Shown piece after piece: positions 42,536-53,300 of a stretch of DNA of 64,000 nucleotides (its first letter is position 1; every line of letters begins with the position of its first letter). The notes below the pieces were generated by a model. That model made no database searches, had not been told where the DNA came from, and saw nothing but the letters and a program-made list of their open reading frames with translations. The DNA comes from Clostridia bacterium (GTDB taxonomy: Bacteria; Bacillota; Clostridia; Lachnospirales; Lachnospiraceae), in assembly GCA_910575245.1 (NCBI GenBank), contig CAJTEN010000007.1, forward strand, positions 45,558 through 109,557, in the 5' to 3' direction. The position numbers were made by a program, and so were the translations under genes.

Positions 42536-43129
42536 ATGAAATTTTATGAAATTACGTACATAATTGAGGACGAGCAACAGGAAAGGCTGTCGGCATTGGC
42601 AGAGCGTTATGAAAAAGTTAATGGGTGGAATGAAAAAGAAATATTGCAGTTTGCTGTTGCTGCCACTTCCAAAGAAGAAATGGAAAGTAAACTCCAATTT
42701 TTGGAAAAGGAAATCGTTAAGATGGAAAAGGATTGGCAGGAGCAGGAAGAAAAACCCAAAGAAAAAAGAAAGTATATCAGCGATGAAGAATATGAAAAAT
42801 GCAAAAGAGTTGTCAGTGCTTATGAGAAGGAACTTGATGAAATTGAAGTTACGGTTGTAGACGCAGGAAGGTTCGGATTTGTGAAACTGATATATTATAA
42901 ATTCCCGTATGGATTTGATGACGCCATAGCCTACACAGACAGCCTTGAACTTTTTCTTGATTTATGGGACGAATGGTTTGAGGCGCAGTTGTTAGCACTC
43001 ACAAAAAACACCCCAATGGCAGAACTGGATTATGAGGATATATTCAAATGCCTGTCTAAAGATACGCAAGAGGAACTTATGGCAAAAAGGGAATACTTTG
43101 CAGAAAAAGCGGGAATTGGAGCAAGGTAA
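42536..43129 (+). CDS. Hypothetical IME2 protein (197 aa)
   Basis: AAAGGAG precedes the ATG. Coiled-coil N-terminal half (QERLSALAERYEKVNGWNEK, LQFLEKEIVKMEKDWQEQEE), then a globular part with VVDAGRFGFVKLIYYKFPYG and DSLELFLDLWDEWFEAQ. Unrecognised family, soluble. It heads a run of unknown genes before the mobilization module. Confidence 0.6.
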   Translation: MKFYEITYIIEDEQQERLSALAERYEKVNGWNEKEILQFAVAATSKEEMESKLQFLEKEIVKMEKDWQEQEEKPKEKRKYISDEEYEKCKRVVSAYEKELDEIEVTVVDAGRFGFVKLIYYKFPYGFDDAIAYTDSLELFLDLWDEWFEAQLLALTKNTPMAELDYEDIFKCLSKDTQEELMAKREYFAEKAGIGAR

Positions 43130-43150
43130 AACAGAAAGGGAAAAAGGCTA

Positions 43151-43381
43151 ATGCGGATAATGGCAGTTGCAAGGAAATGTATCAGTACATTAAAAAAAAT
43201 AAAACGCAAAGTAATGTTCAAAATAAAATTATGGGAAATGGACAGATTGTGGGAACTTATGGGTGGAAGTTGTTGGGGATTGTTTCCCCCATCATTTTAT
43301 TACACTCATACGGAAGAAGAAATAGAACGAATAACAAAAGAAACCATAGAAAGTTGCAAAAAAATGCTTGATGAATTTTAA
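43151..43381 (+). CDS. Small hypothetical protein
   Basis: 76 residues, 21 nt after the previous gene with only GGGAAAAAGG as a possible ribosome binding site. Basic N-terminus, a hydrophobic middle (GGSCWGLFPPSFYY) and an acidic helical tail (EEEIERITKETIESCKKM). May be real; no family recognised. Confidence 0.4.
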   Translation: MRIMAVARKCISTLKKIKRKVMFKIKLWEMDRLWELMGGSCWGLFPPSFYYTHTEEEIERITKETIESCKKMLDEF

Positions 43382-43573
43382 GCCTTTAGTTCTTGCTTTA
43401 AAGGGAATTTTCAGAAATGGAAATTCCCAATTTGTATTTATGGACAAAGGCAAAAAAAGAATATCAGAAACTAAATAGTCCTATTTGGGTAGCGGTTATC
43501 TTAACAGACAATCAGCTACCTTTTTTATTTTCAGAAACTATCAACACAGCACAGAAAGAATGAGGTATCAGAA

Positions 43574-43915
43574 ATGATTGAGAGCAAGAATGATACAAGC
43601 AAAAACTTAGAAAAAGCATTGCAGGCGTTGAAACAGGCGCAACAGCGTGTAGCTAACGAAAAGAAAAAACAGAACGAGAAAAAACGCAAAGCCGAGAACC
43701 ACCACAAGTACATCATGGGCGGTATTATCGTGAAGTATTTCCCCGACTGCTACCGCTATGACGAGGGCGAGTTAAACCGTATCTTGTCGGTTGCCTTGCA
43801 GACAAGGGAGTGTCAGCAGATTATATCTAAAATCAAAGCGGAAAGCCGAGAAACCACTCCCCCACAACCTACTCTCCCCAATGCCGAAAATGAAAGCGAG
43901 GGCGGTACGGAATGA
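43574..43915 (+). CDS. DUF3847 family protein
   Basis: 113 residues. Basic coiled-coil start (LEKALQALKQAQQRVANEKK), then HHKYIMGGIIVKYFPDCY and LNRILSVALQTRECQQII: the DUF3847 pattern. It regularly precedes MobA/MobL relaxase genes and is a probable relaxosome accessory. Confidence 0.78.
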   Translation: MIESKNDTSKNLEKALQALKQAQQRVANEKKKQNEKKRKAENHHKYIMGGIIVKYFPDCYRYDEGELNRILSVALQTRECQQIISKIKAESRETTPPQPTLPNAENESEGGTE

Positions 43916-43952
43916 CGAGGGCAACGGAACTGGAAAGCCGAGGTAACGTATT

Positions 43953-44159
43953 CACCCCGTTTACGGGGTGCGCACAGATATACCACCAGAGGTGGTATGT
44001 GCGCTCTCCGAGGGGCAAGTTTCACTTGCATGGACTCTTGCAGAGGGCGTTGTCTGTCTTGCGACAGCCAAAAGGGGAAACGACAATTCCCCTTCGCAAG
44101 CTACGCTTGCTACCCTTTAGTGAACTTTGCGTTCAGACAAAAGCCAAAGTGCGGCTTTT
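43953..44159. other. Dense hairpin array, candidate oriT of IME2
   Basis: Eight perfect hairpins in 207 bp: CACCCCG/CGGGGTG 43953-43970; ATACCACC/GGTGGTAT 43980-43998, enclosed by GCGCA 43970-43974/TGCGC 44000-44004; GCAAGT/ACTTGC 44015-44029; CTGTC/GACAG 44054-44067; AAGGGGAA/TTCCCCTT 44072-44094; GCAAGC/GCTTGC 44096-44110; TGAAC/GTTCA 44121-44135; AAAAGCC/GGCTTTT 44139-44159. It lies directly upstream of the relaxase gene with no supported ORF inside. Confidence 0.6.
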
Positions 44160-44221
44160 ATCTGCCCACAAAGTCTATTCATGCACCCCACTACCCTATT
44201 GGCAGAATGTAGGTGTTGCGT

Positions 44222-45811
44222 ATGGGTAATGTCACGAAACAGGCAAGCACACGTTTTTCCATAGTCAAGCGGAGCAAGGGGCAGTCGGCAGTTGAGAAAG
44301 CGTCCTATATCAGCAGGAGTGTTCTTGTCAGCGAGTTTGACGGGCAGACCTACCGCCCGAAATACCATGAGGATTTAGTCCATAGTGAAATCACTCTCCC
44401 GCCCAATGCGCCCAAAGAGTATGCAGACCGAGCCACTTTATGGAACGCTGTTGAACTGTCAGAGAAAGGGCAGAAATCACAGCTTGCAAGAATGTTAAAA
44501 GCGTCACTCCCCAACGAATGGAGTTACGAATTTGCAGAGGAAGTTGTGAGGGATTACGTTCAGAGGAATTTTATTGATAAAGGTATGTGCGCTGACTGGG
44601 CAATCCATGACAGCGAGAACGATAAAGGACAGCGCAATCTCCATATCCATGTTTTGCTTACCATGCGCCCTATCACTGAAAACGGGGAATGGGGAGCGAA
44701 ACAGAAGAAAATCTATGACCTTGACGAGAACGGCGAAAAGATACCAGTGATTGACAAAAAGACAGGTCAGCAGAAAGTTGACAAGCGGAACAGGAAACAA
44801 TGGAAATGCCACACCGCCGACAGCACCGACTGGAACAGTAAGGAAAACGCTAAAATGTGGCGCAAGGATTTAGCCGACACAATCAATGCCGCCAATGAGC
44901 AGTTAGGGATTGCGGTACATTGGGAACACCGTTCTTTTAAGGAACAGGGGATTGACCGAGAGCCAACTATCCATATCGGGGCGATTGCCAACGCTTTAGA
45001 GCGCAAGGGAATACAGACCGAGAGGGGAAACATCAATCGGGAAATCATCAAGAACAATATACTGTTGGAACAGGCGAAAGAAATACTCATGCTTGCCAAG
45101 CAGGAACTTCACAGCGCACAGTACGCAACGTACAAAAGTACGCAGATTAAAAATGCGGCGGTCAGCGTGAAGAATGAAGTCATAGAAATGATTGCAAAAG
45201 TGAGGGAACGCAAAGGCAGACTTGACTTGCCGATTGTCAGCGGAAAGCACCTAAGAAGAATATCCGACAGAAGCGCCTTGCAGTCAGCCGACAATGCGGA
45301 GAAATTCATCACGACAAGGAAGATAGACAGCTTTGAGAGCCTTGCGAAATTCACAGCGGATAAGGAACAGAGATACCAACAGTTGGAAACGGTACATCTT
45401 TCAAAGGGGCAGAAACTAAACCGATTAAAGGAACTGTCAAAAATGTATGCCCTTTATGCGCCAATCCAAGCCACCTATAAGGAGAGCCAGTCACTCAAAG
45501 GATTTGCGAAAATGAAATACGATAAGGAGCATAAGGACAGCTTATCGAAGTACCCCGAATTAAAGGAGCGTATGCAGAGCCTTTTACAGAATGGCGAGAA
45601 GATAACGCCGAAACAGTGGAAAGCCGAGATACAGTCCTTGCAATCCGAGTATGACAGTATCGGCAAGGAGCAGACCAAGACCGCCACAGAGTTAGCATAT
45701 GCCGAGGTAATCAGTTATAACAAAAAGAACCTTGAGAGGGAACTTCAGAACGAGAGCCGACAGCATAACAGGCAACAGAACAGGACTAAGCGGAGGGAGG
45801 AAGAAATTTAA
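44222..45811 (+). CDS. mobL: MobA/MobL family relaxase
   Basis: 529 residues from ATG 44222 (44213 also in frame). Relaxase domain: FSIVKRSKGQSAVEKASYIS, the first histidine region YHEDLVHSEITLPPNAP, and the metal-binding HIHV in NLHIHVLLTMRP near residue 141. The C-terminal half is a long charged helical region. A different relaxase family from that of IME1. Would nick the hairpin-rich stretch just upstream. Confidence 0.9.
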   Translation: MGNVTKQASTRFSIVKRSKGQSAVEKASYISRSVLVSEFDGQTYRPKYHEDLVHSEITLPPNAPKEYADRATLWNAVELSEKGQKSQLARMLKASLPNEWSYEFAEEVVRDYVQRNFIDKGMCADWAIHDSENDKGQRNLHIHVLLTMRPITENGEWGAKQKKIYDLDENGEKIPVIDKKTGQQKVDKRNRKQWKCHTADSTDWNSKENAKMWRKDLADTINAANEQLGIAVHWEHRSFKEQGIDREPTIHIGAIANALERKGIQTERGNINREIIKNNILLEQAKEILMLAKQELHSAQYATYKSTQIKNAAVSVKNEVIEMIAKVRERKGRLDLPIVSGKHLRRISDRSALQSADNAEKFITTRKIDSFESLAKFTADKEQRYQQLETVHLSKGQKLNRLKELSKMYALYAPIQATYKESQSLKGFAKMKYDKEHKDSLSKYPELKERMQSLLQNGEKITPKQWKAEIQSLQSEYDSIGKEQTKTATELAYAEVISYNKKNLERELQNESRQHNRQQNRTKRREEEI

Positions 45812-45904
45812 TGGAAATCTAATAGAAATGAGCGTGTGATTGTGGTATTCTTGTTAGGGGCACAAATCATAGACAGTATAATTATATTTTTATGGAGGAT
45901 ATGT

Positions 45905-46396
45905 ATGGATATTCGTGTAGAGCCTATATTATACGAGCAGAAATCTGTTTTTATTCAGATGTTGGAATTGTATAATTATGATTTTTCAGAGTTTTCCAAT
46001 GATGACATAAACGAATATGGATATTTTGGATATGAGCATATTGATGATTATTGGAATGAAGAAGGCAGACACCCTTTTTTTATCAGGGTAAATGGAAAAC
46101 TTGCGGGACTGGTTTTAGTACGTTCTTGTTGTGAACATAATAATCTGCCAAGCCCTTATAACATAGCCGAATTTTTTGTAATGAAAAAGTACAGACAAAA
46201 AGGAGTTGGCAGGGTAGCCGCTATGAAGATTTTTGATATGTTTCATGGTGGGTGGGAAATATCCCAATGGATTAACAACTTACCCGCCCAAAACTTTTGG
46301 GGTAAGGTTATTGCAGAGTATACAAACGGGAAATATGATACATTTACCGCAATGGAGGCAAATGAAACAGGATTTACGTTTGATAATTCACTTTAG
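45905..46396 (+). CDS. GNAT family N-acetyltransferase
   Basis: 163 residues; ATG 45905 after GGAGG. The acetyl-CoA binding motif is FVMKKYRQKGVGRVAAMKIF (Q/RxxGxG/A type) near residue 97, followed by WINNLPAQNFWGKVI. Substrate not predictable; similar enzymes on mobile elements modify small molecules or proteins. AT-rich against its neighbours, so it is recent cargo. Confidence 0.82.
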   Translation: MDIRVEPILYEQKSVFIQMLELYNYDFSEFSNDDINEYGYFGYEHIDDYWNEEGRHPFFIRVNGKLAGLVLVRSCCEHNNLPSPYNIAEFFVMKKYRQKGVGRVAAMKIFDMFHGGWEISQWINNLPAQNFWGKVIAEYTNGKYDTFTAMEANETGFTFDNSL

Positions 46397-46532
46397 AAGT
46401 TGAGAAAACATATATTTTTAATTTCAATCGGTTTTTATCTTACCTTACGACAATCACAACTGAATAAGTAACACAGCGTCAGAGCGTATAGAAAAATCTA
46501 TGCGCTCTATTTTATTGTAAAGGAGCAGATTT

Positions 46533-46706
46533 ATGAGCAAAGACAGCAACACAGGGCAAAGAGCCACCCGACAGCACCCACCCACAAAAATAATCGTGGA
46601 AAGGCACTATGTAGGCACTGAAAAAATGGAAACGGTATTCAAGCGGATAGCCGAGGAACAGATAACAAAAAAGGTTAAGGAGATAGCGGAAAACAGCGGA
46701 AATTAG
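46533..46706 (+). CDS. Small transposon-encoded protein upstream of recombinase
   Basis: 57 residues; AAAGGAG precedes the ATG. TKIIVERHYVGTEKMETVFK then RIAEEQITKKVKEIAENSG. It has the position and overall pattern (short strand, then amphipathic helix) of TnpW-type proteins that precede TnpX-like recombinases, though the sequence differs from the IME1 TnpW. Confidence 0.65.
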   Translation: MSKDSNTGQRATRQHPPTKIIVERHYVGTEKMETVFKRIAEEQITKKVKEIAENSGN

Positions 46707-46776
46707 CACTGGAAACGGAAAAGGGAATATAGTATAATAGGAATTGAGGAAGTCCCTTTTCATTAAGGAGGACGAC

Positions 46777-48414
46777 ATGAAAAGGGCAAAACTGAATAAC
46801 GACAAAATCACTGCTTTATATTGCAGGCTTTCCAAAGATGACGGCACGAACAATGAGAGCATGAGTATCAGCACACAGAAAACCATGCTGAAAGATTATG
46901 CAAAGCGCAACGGTTTTCTGAACTGCCAGTTTTACGTTGATGACGGTTACAGCGGTACAAACTACGACCGCCCCGCTTTCCGACAGCTTATCGAGGATAT
47001 ACAGGACGGGGAAGTGTCAACGCTCATCACAAAAGACCTGTCACGATTGGGGAGGAATTATCTTGAAACAGGTACTTATATCGAGGTATTTTTCCCTAAT
47101 CATAACGTGCGGTACATTGCAATCAATGACGGGGTGGACTCCATAGACAACGCACAAATGGATATTACACCGTTCCGCAACATCATCAATGAAATGTACG
47201 CAAAGGACACATCAAGGAAAATCAAGAGCGCACTCCACGCAAGGAGAATGCAGGGCAAGTATATGGCAACCACCGCCCCGTTCGGTTATCAGAAAGACGA
47301 GAAAGACCATAACCACCTTGTCATTGATGAAGTGACCGCCCCCGTTGTGGAACTGATTTTCTCAATCGCCGAGGAGGGTGTGGGGCTTCACACTATCTGT
47401 AACCGCTTGCGTAAGGCAAAAGTGCTGAAACCGAGTTTCTATAAAAAGGAACTGTTTGAGCGTTTTATGGACGAGGAAAAAATGTATGACTGGGATACTG
47501 CCTATGTCAGTCAGATATTGCACAATCCCGTCTATGCAGGAAACCTTACTGTTGCGGACAAACCAACTAAGACCATACGTTCCAAGAAAAGACAGTATAT
47601 TCCGTTTGCAGAGCGTGAAGTTATCTATGGCACACATGAGCCAATCATTGAACAGAACCGCTGGAACAATGTGCAAAAGATTTTACAGAGCCGACCGCCT
47701 GTTATCGGGGAAAGTTCAAGCGGATATGATAACATTTTCCGAGGGATTATCAAATGCGCTGATTGTGGGAGTGCCATGCTTGCCAAAGTCGAGCAGAAAA
47801 GAAAGCGGAACAACGTACTGGACAAGACTTTCTACTGCTGTACCAAGTACCGTAAATTCGGGAAAGAAAGTTGTTCATCACACAACATTGAGGCGAGGAC
47901 GGTTCACGAAGTTGTGCTTGTAGACATTCAGAAACACGCAGGACAGGCACTGACGGACAGGAAAGCAATGGTAACGGAAATTGCGGAGCGTCTTAATCTC
48001 CAAATGTCAGCGGACAGGGAACAGCAGAAAAAAGAACTAAGGCAATGTAAACAGCGTGTGTCGGAGATTGAAAACCTGTATGCCAAACTGTACGAGGACT
48101 TGACAAGGGAACTGCTGACCGAAAAGCGTTTCCAAATGTTGTCGGCAAGGTATGACAGCGAGCAGGAAGAACTGACTGCCAAGATAAAGGAACTTGAAAA
48201 AAGTGCCATAGCGGACAGGGAGCAGTTATCTTCCATTGAGCAGTTTGCGGAGCAGATAAGCGGTTATGCAGGAATAACGGAACTCAATTTTAAGATAATC
48301 AATCAACTGATAGAAAAAATTCTTGTTTCTGAACCCGTAGAAGTTGACGGGCAGAAAATTCAACGACTTACTATCCATTACAAATTCATAGGGGCATTGG
48401 AAACCCTTGAATAA
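46777..48414 (+). CDS. Large serine recombinase (TnpX-like), IME2
   Basis: 545 residues; ATG 46777 after AAGGAGG. Catalytic Ser in LYCRLSKDDGTNNESMSI (near residue 16), RLGRNYLETG helix, recombinase domain with EEGVGLHTICNRL, zinc ribbon CADCGSAMLAK ... CCTKYRKFGKESC (near 325-370), and a coiled coil (about 400-485). Related to but clearly different from the IME1 enzyme. Fits the GA core seen at the topB junctions. Confidence 0.93.
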   Translation: MKRAKLNNDKITALYCRLSKDDGTNNESMSISTQKTMLKDYAKRNGFLNCQFYVDDGYSGTNYDRPAFRQLIEDIQDGEVSTLITKDLSRLGRNYLETGTYIEVFFPNHNVRYIAINDGVDSIDNAQMDITPFRNIINEMYAKDTSRKIKSALHARRMQGKYMATTAPFGYQKDEKDHNHLVIDEVTAPVVELIFSIAEEGVGLHTICNRLRKAKVLKPSFYKKELFERFMDEEKMYDWDTAYVSQILHNPVYAGNLTVADKPTKTIRSKKRQYIPFAEREVIYGTHEPIIEQNRWNNVQKILQSRPPVIGESSSGYDNIFRGIIKCADCGSAMLAKVEQKRKRNNVLDKTFYCCTKYRKFGKESCSSHNIEARTVHEVVLVDIQKHAGQALTDRKAMVTEIAERLNLQMSADREQQKKELRQCKQRVSEIENLYAKLYEDLTRELLTEKRFQMLSARYDSEQEELTAKIKELEKSAIADREQLSSIEQFAEQISGYAGITELNFKIINQLIEKILVSEPVEVDGQKIQRLTIHYKFIGALETLE

Positions 48415-48454
48415 TGGATATTTTCTAAGTCACCTATTCCAACTATTCAACAGA

Positions 48455-50294
48455 CGCAGGCCGGGAAGGGGAACTTATATTTAAGCATGTATACGACCTG
48501 TCCGGAAGCACCCTCCCAGTAAAGCGTTTGTGGATCAGTTCCATGGAGGATTCCGCAATCCGTGAAGGCTTTACAAACCTGAAGGACGGAAAGGAGTACC
48601 GGGATATCTGCGAGGCCTCCGTCTGCCGGGCGAAGGCGGACTGGCTGGTGGGCATGAACGCCACGCGGGCGTATACTACGAAATACTTTAAGAAGCTGGC
48701 GGTGGGCAGGGTGCAGACGCCCACCCTCGCCATGCTTGTGGAGCGTGAGGAAAAAATCAGGGGTTTTAAGAAAGAAAAGTATTTTACAGTCCATATTTCC
48801 AGCGGCGGGATGGAGGCAGTGTCAGGGCGCATGGATAACAGGAAAGAAGCACAGAAAATGCTGGAAGAATGCAGCGGCGGGCAGGCACAGATGGTATCCG
48901 TGATAAAAGAGGAAAAGACGGTACCGCCGCCAAAACTCTATGACCTTACCACCTTACAGCGCGACGCCAACCGCATTTTCGGCTTTACCGCAAAGGAAAC
49001 GCTGGAATACCTGCAGGGACTTTATGAGAAAAAGCTGGCGACCTATCCCCGGACGGACAGCCAGTTTTTGTCTGACGACATGGGGCAGACAGTGGGGAAG
49101 GTAATAGAAGCAGTCCTCCATTCCGGCTTATTTGGGGAAAATATTTTATCAGGCATGGAGATGCCGGTTCCGGATATTAGCAGGGTGTTGGACAGTAAAA
49201 GGGTCACTGACCACCATGCAGTTATCCCCACTGCAAGGATCGGGGAAGCGGACCTTCCAGCCCTGCCGGAAGCGGAGCGGAAAGTGCTGGCGCTTACTGC
49301 ATGCCGCCTCCTGTGCGCGACAGGGGAGAAGCATATCTATGGAACAGTGAAGGCAGAACTTTCCTGCAGCGGCCATATTTTTGCCGCCCTCGGAAAGACC
49401 GTCACACACAATGGCTGGAAAGACTTTGAGTATATGCTGAAAAGCGCTTTTAAGACTGCGGAAGATGCAGGGGACCAGGGACTGCCGGAACCTGCCGGGA
49501 GCCGGAAGGAAGGTAAGCTTCCGGAACTGGCAGAGGGGCAGGTATTTGAAAACATTCAGGCAGAAATCAGCGAACATTTTACCTCCGCCCCGAAGCACTT
49601 TACGGAAGACCAGCTCCTGCTTTCCATGGAGACAGCGGGCAGGGGGGATTTTGAGCGGGATACGGAGAAAAAAGGCCTTGGCACCCCGGCGACACGGGCG
49701 GGGATCATTGAAAAGCTGGTATCCTCCGGCTATGCGGCAAGGAAAGGGCGGCAGATTATCCCCATGCCGGAGGGAATGGAACTGGTAGCAGTCATGCCGG
49801 AATATCTAAAGTCGGCGCTCATGACCGCAGAATGGGAGAATGGCCTGCTGCGCATAGAGAAGGGGGAGCTGGACAGTAAGGATTTTATGCAGGGCATTTC
49901 GGAACTGGTAGGGGAGATGCTGGAAGGGTGCAGGAAAATCCCGGAAAGTGAGCTTGGCCGGTTCCGCCGGAAAGAAAGCATAGGCAGCTGCCCCTTATGC
50001 GGGGCGGAGGTCTATGAGGGAAAGAAGAACTTTTACTGTAACAACCGCGAGTGTTCGTTCACCCTCTGGAAAGAGAACCGCTACCTTTCCGGCATGAAAA
50101 AGAAAATTGAAAAAAAGATGGCAAAAGAGCTTTTAAAAACCGGGCGCAGCCATGCAAAGGATCTGTATTCTGCAAAAAAGGACCAGACCTTTGCGGCGGA
50201 TATCGTGATGAAGGCGGAGGACGGGCGGATTGATTTCAGCCTTGCTTTCCAGAAGGGGGAAGAGGGGAAGCAGGAAGGGAAGAAAGGAAAATAA
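48455..50294 (+). pseudogene. topB: topB 3' part (type IA topoisomerase III)
   Basis: Encodes residues 104-715 of TopB once joined to 40255-40562: GREGELIFKHVYDLSGST, the RVQTPTLAMLVEREE region, active-site Tyr in LATYPRTDSQFLSDDM, and a C-terminal zinc ribbon (CPLCGAEVYEG ... CNNRECSF). Alone it has no start and lacks the Toprim aspartates. An internal ATG (48543) could start a truncated product, but this would not be active. Confidence 0.9.
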
Positions 50295-50332
50295 AAGCTA
50301 GATAACAGCATTTCAGAGAGGGGGACTTTACA

Positions 50333-53300
50333 ATGGACAGACTGCAGAAAATCCAGCAGCTTGCCGGGAAGGAGGCAAAAAAGATCAGCAGCTGCCCAAG
50401 GGACTGGATGGGGTACCTTGGCACGGCAGCAAAACTGTACCGTTATCCGTTTCCAGACACCATGCTGGTCCATGCCCAGCGCCCGGACGCCACTGCCTGT
50501 GTGTCGCTGGAGGACTGGAATGGGAAAGTAGGGCGGTGGGTAAGGCGGGGCGCAAAGGGGATCGCGCTGTTAGATGACAGCAGGACGAAGATGAAGCTGA
50601 AATATGTGTTTGACGTTTCCGATACCCGTCTGGTGCAGGGCGGATGGACGCCCGTCCTCTGGAAGATGGAGCAGCGGCATGAAGCGGAGGTGCTTTCCTG
50701 CCTGTCGGATACCTACGGGCTTAAGGGGAAGGAAGCGGCAGGCATAGGCCCGGCGCTTATGGAGGTTTCTTCCCGCATTGCGGAAGAGAACTTAAAGGAA
50801 GCCATGCGTGGGCTGGACTATGAAGTGGAAGGGACATATCTGGAAGGGCTTGGGGAGGACGCTGTCCGGGTATCTTTTAGGGAGCTTTTGAAAAACAGCA
50901 TCTTTTACGCGGCAGCCATCCGGTGCGGCTTGGATCCCATGGAATACCTTGAGGAAGGGGATTTTGTGGGGATCATGGACTTCAATACCCCTGCGGCGCT
51001 GGCTGTATTGGGAAATGCCATAAGCAGCCTTACGGAGCCGCTCCTTCGGGGCATCGGCCGGACAGTGAAAAAAATTTGTCTGAAAGAAGAACAGAAAGCT
51101 CTTGAAAACCGTACAGGAATCGGTTACAATAAATTTGACACTTTAAAGCGCGAAACTGAAAGCGGGAAGGGAGGAAGCGCAGATGGAACTGACATACCAC
51201 TGGGAGGGGGACTACCTGATCCCGGACCTGACAATAGAGGAGGAGCAGAGGACCATCGGGAAATACGGGATGCTGCGGAAGACGTTCCTGAAAGAGAACC
51301 GGGCGGGCTGGTACCAGGGCATGATGCTGGAAGGGAAGCTGGACAGCCATCTGGCGGACATAGAGGAAGCGGCAGCGGAGAGGATGGAAGCCCTGGTGGA
51401 AGGGCTTTTGGAGAAATATCCGGCGCCGGACAAGGGGAAAGACCAGATGGCGTGGGCAGCCCACATGAACAGCCTGAGAACCATGGCGGAGGAGAGCGTC
51501 CTGCAGGAACTGGTGTACAGTTAGAGGGAGAAGGAAACGGACAGGATATGGAGAAAGCAGGGGAAATGGAAACCCCTGCTTTTTCTGTACATACAGGGAG
51601 ATTCCCTTCCGTGGAGCAGCAGGTCCGGCAGATTGAGGAACGTGTGCAGGCGCTGTATGCCGGGGAAATCACGATCCCTGCTGACGTGGTGGACGAGGTA
51701 CTCCGTGCAGGCGGCAACCGGGAGGGAAGCTTACCGCGCATTATTTATAATTTCATGCCTGGCAAGACAGACGGGGAATATACGGAATTTATCCGTAAGG
51801 AATACGGGACCGGCGGCAGGGGAATCATTATTGGCGGCATGAAATATTCCGTCTGGCATGATGAGCTGGGCATGCAGATCGCCGCCGGGGATTCCGTGCA
51901 TGGGGCAGTGTTGTATAAGGCGTTCCTGACATGGGAAGAGGTAAGCGGGCGCATCCACCAGCTCCTTGGGCAGGGGGAATATGCCCCGCAGGAGGTATTG
52001 GACCAGGCATGTTCCAATGCAGATACGGAACATACGGACATATCAGTGCCTGTGGAAAAGGATATGGCGAAGGGTGCGGCGGCAGAGGTGAAAAAGCCTC
52101 TGCAGGAGGCAGTCCCGTACCGTGCAAGGGAGGGCTTTTCAGGGGAGGAACTCCCGGCATTTATCACCCAGGACGAGATTGATGCTTACCTTACAAAAGG
52201 AAAGCATTCAGACTGGCGGCTGGGAATTTATTCTTATTTTATACAGGACAGGACGGATAAAGAGAGAGCAGCCTTTCTCTGGAAAGAATATGGAACCGGG
52301 GGCGGCGGGACTATCTACGATAACGCAGAGGATTCCGGTGTATGGCATGATGGCAAGGGACTGCTCCTCACCAGAGGGAGATATGGCGATATAAAAGCGG
52401 AAGCCATGCTGAAATGGCCGGCTGTGGCAAAACGGATAAAGCACCTGATTGAGCATGACAGATATTTAAGCACAGCCGATATTTCCCGTATGTCGGAGTA
52501 TGAAAAAGAGAGGATCGTTTCCCATGCCGCAAATTTTTACAGCCGCATCCCGGAAGCTGTTACACGCCCGTGGGACGGAACGTCTTCCCCTTATGAACAC
52601 AGGGATGAGATTGCCGGCCTTTTGGGAACCCCGGAGGGAGGGGAAACGCTTGTCGAAAACATGGGGCAGGCATTGGCGGCGCTCCCAGCGGATTTTGAGG
52701 GCCGTGATGAAAAGGGGCGTCTTCTGGAAAAGGTACGGGGATATGTGGAAGGCACTTATACCATTTTCCCGGAAAAGAAAAAAGGCATACAGGAAGGGAT
52801 ACGGATCGGGGACAGCGTGCAGCTGTCCTTATTTGATTTCATGGATATGAACGCCGCGCCTGTGGAGAAAAAAGCGCCTTCAGAGGAAGCACCAAAAGAA
52901 TTTCCGCAAAAAGAATTTTTCCAAAACGAGCCTTCACAAAAGGAAAGTACGGGGGAACAGGCAGGAGACGTTTTGCATTCCGAAGATTCACTGGAAGCAG
53001 AAGGGACAGCAGAAGGGAAAAATCTTGAAGGACAGGGAAATGCAGAAGGACAGAAACATTCAGGAGAACCGGAAAATCCGGAAGGACAGAAAAACCTCCC
53101 CGCTCCGGCCAATTTCCGTATTACCAATGATGACTTGGGCGCAGGCGGGCCAAAGCAGAAATTCCGTGCCAACATGGAAGCTATTATTACTTTGAAAAAG
53201 ATAGAAGGGGAAAACCGCACAGCCACGCCGGAAGAACGGGATATTTTGTCCCGGTATGTGGGCTGGGGCGGCATCCCGGCGGCTTTCGGGGAAGGTAACG

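Larger units (their letters stand above)
40563..48454 (+). mobile_element. IME2: serine-recombinase integrative mobilizable element in topB
   Basis: 7,892 bp. A GA dinucleotide flanks both sides (40561-40562; 48453-48454), the known core of TnpX-type enzymes, and excision restores topB. The ends are imperfect inverted repeats (TGTTGxATAGTxxGxAxxGGTGAC). Contents: TTRAP-like protein, small conserved ORF, two XRE genes, two unknown ORFs, DUF3847, hairpin array, MobA/MobL relaxase, GNAT acetyltransferase, small ORF and recombinase. No resistance gene seen. No own replication gene recognised. Confidence 0.88.

Noticed and set aside
43912..44229. 105-codon ORF across the hairpin array
   Set aside because: Composition follows the palindromes, no ribosome binding site, no recognisable domain; the hairpin/oriT reading fits better.
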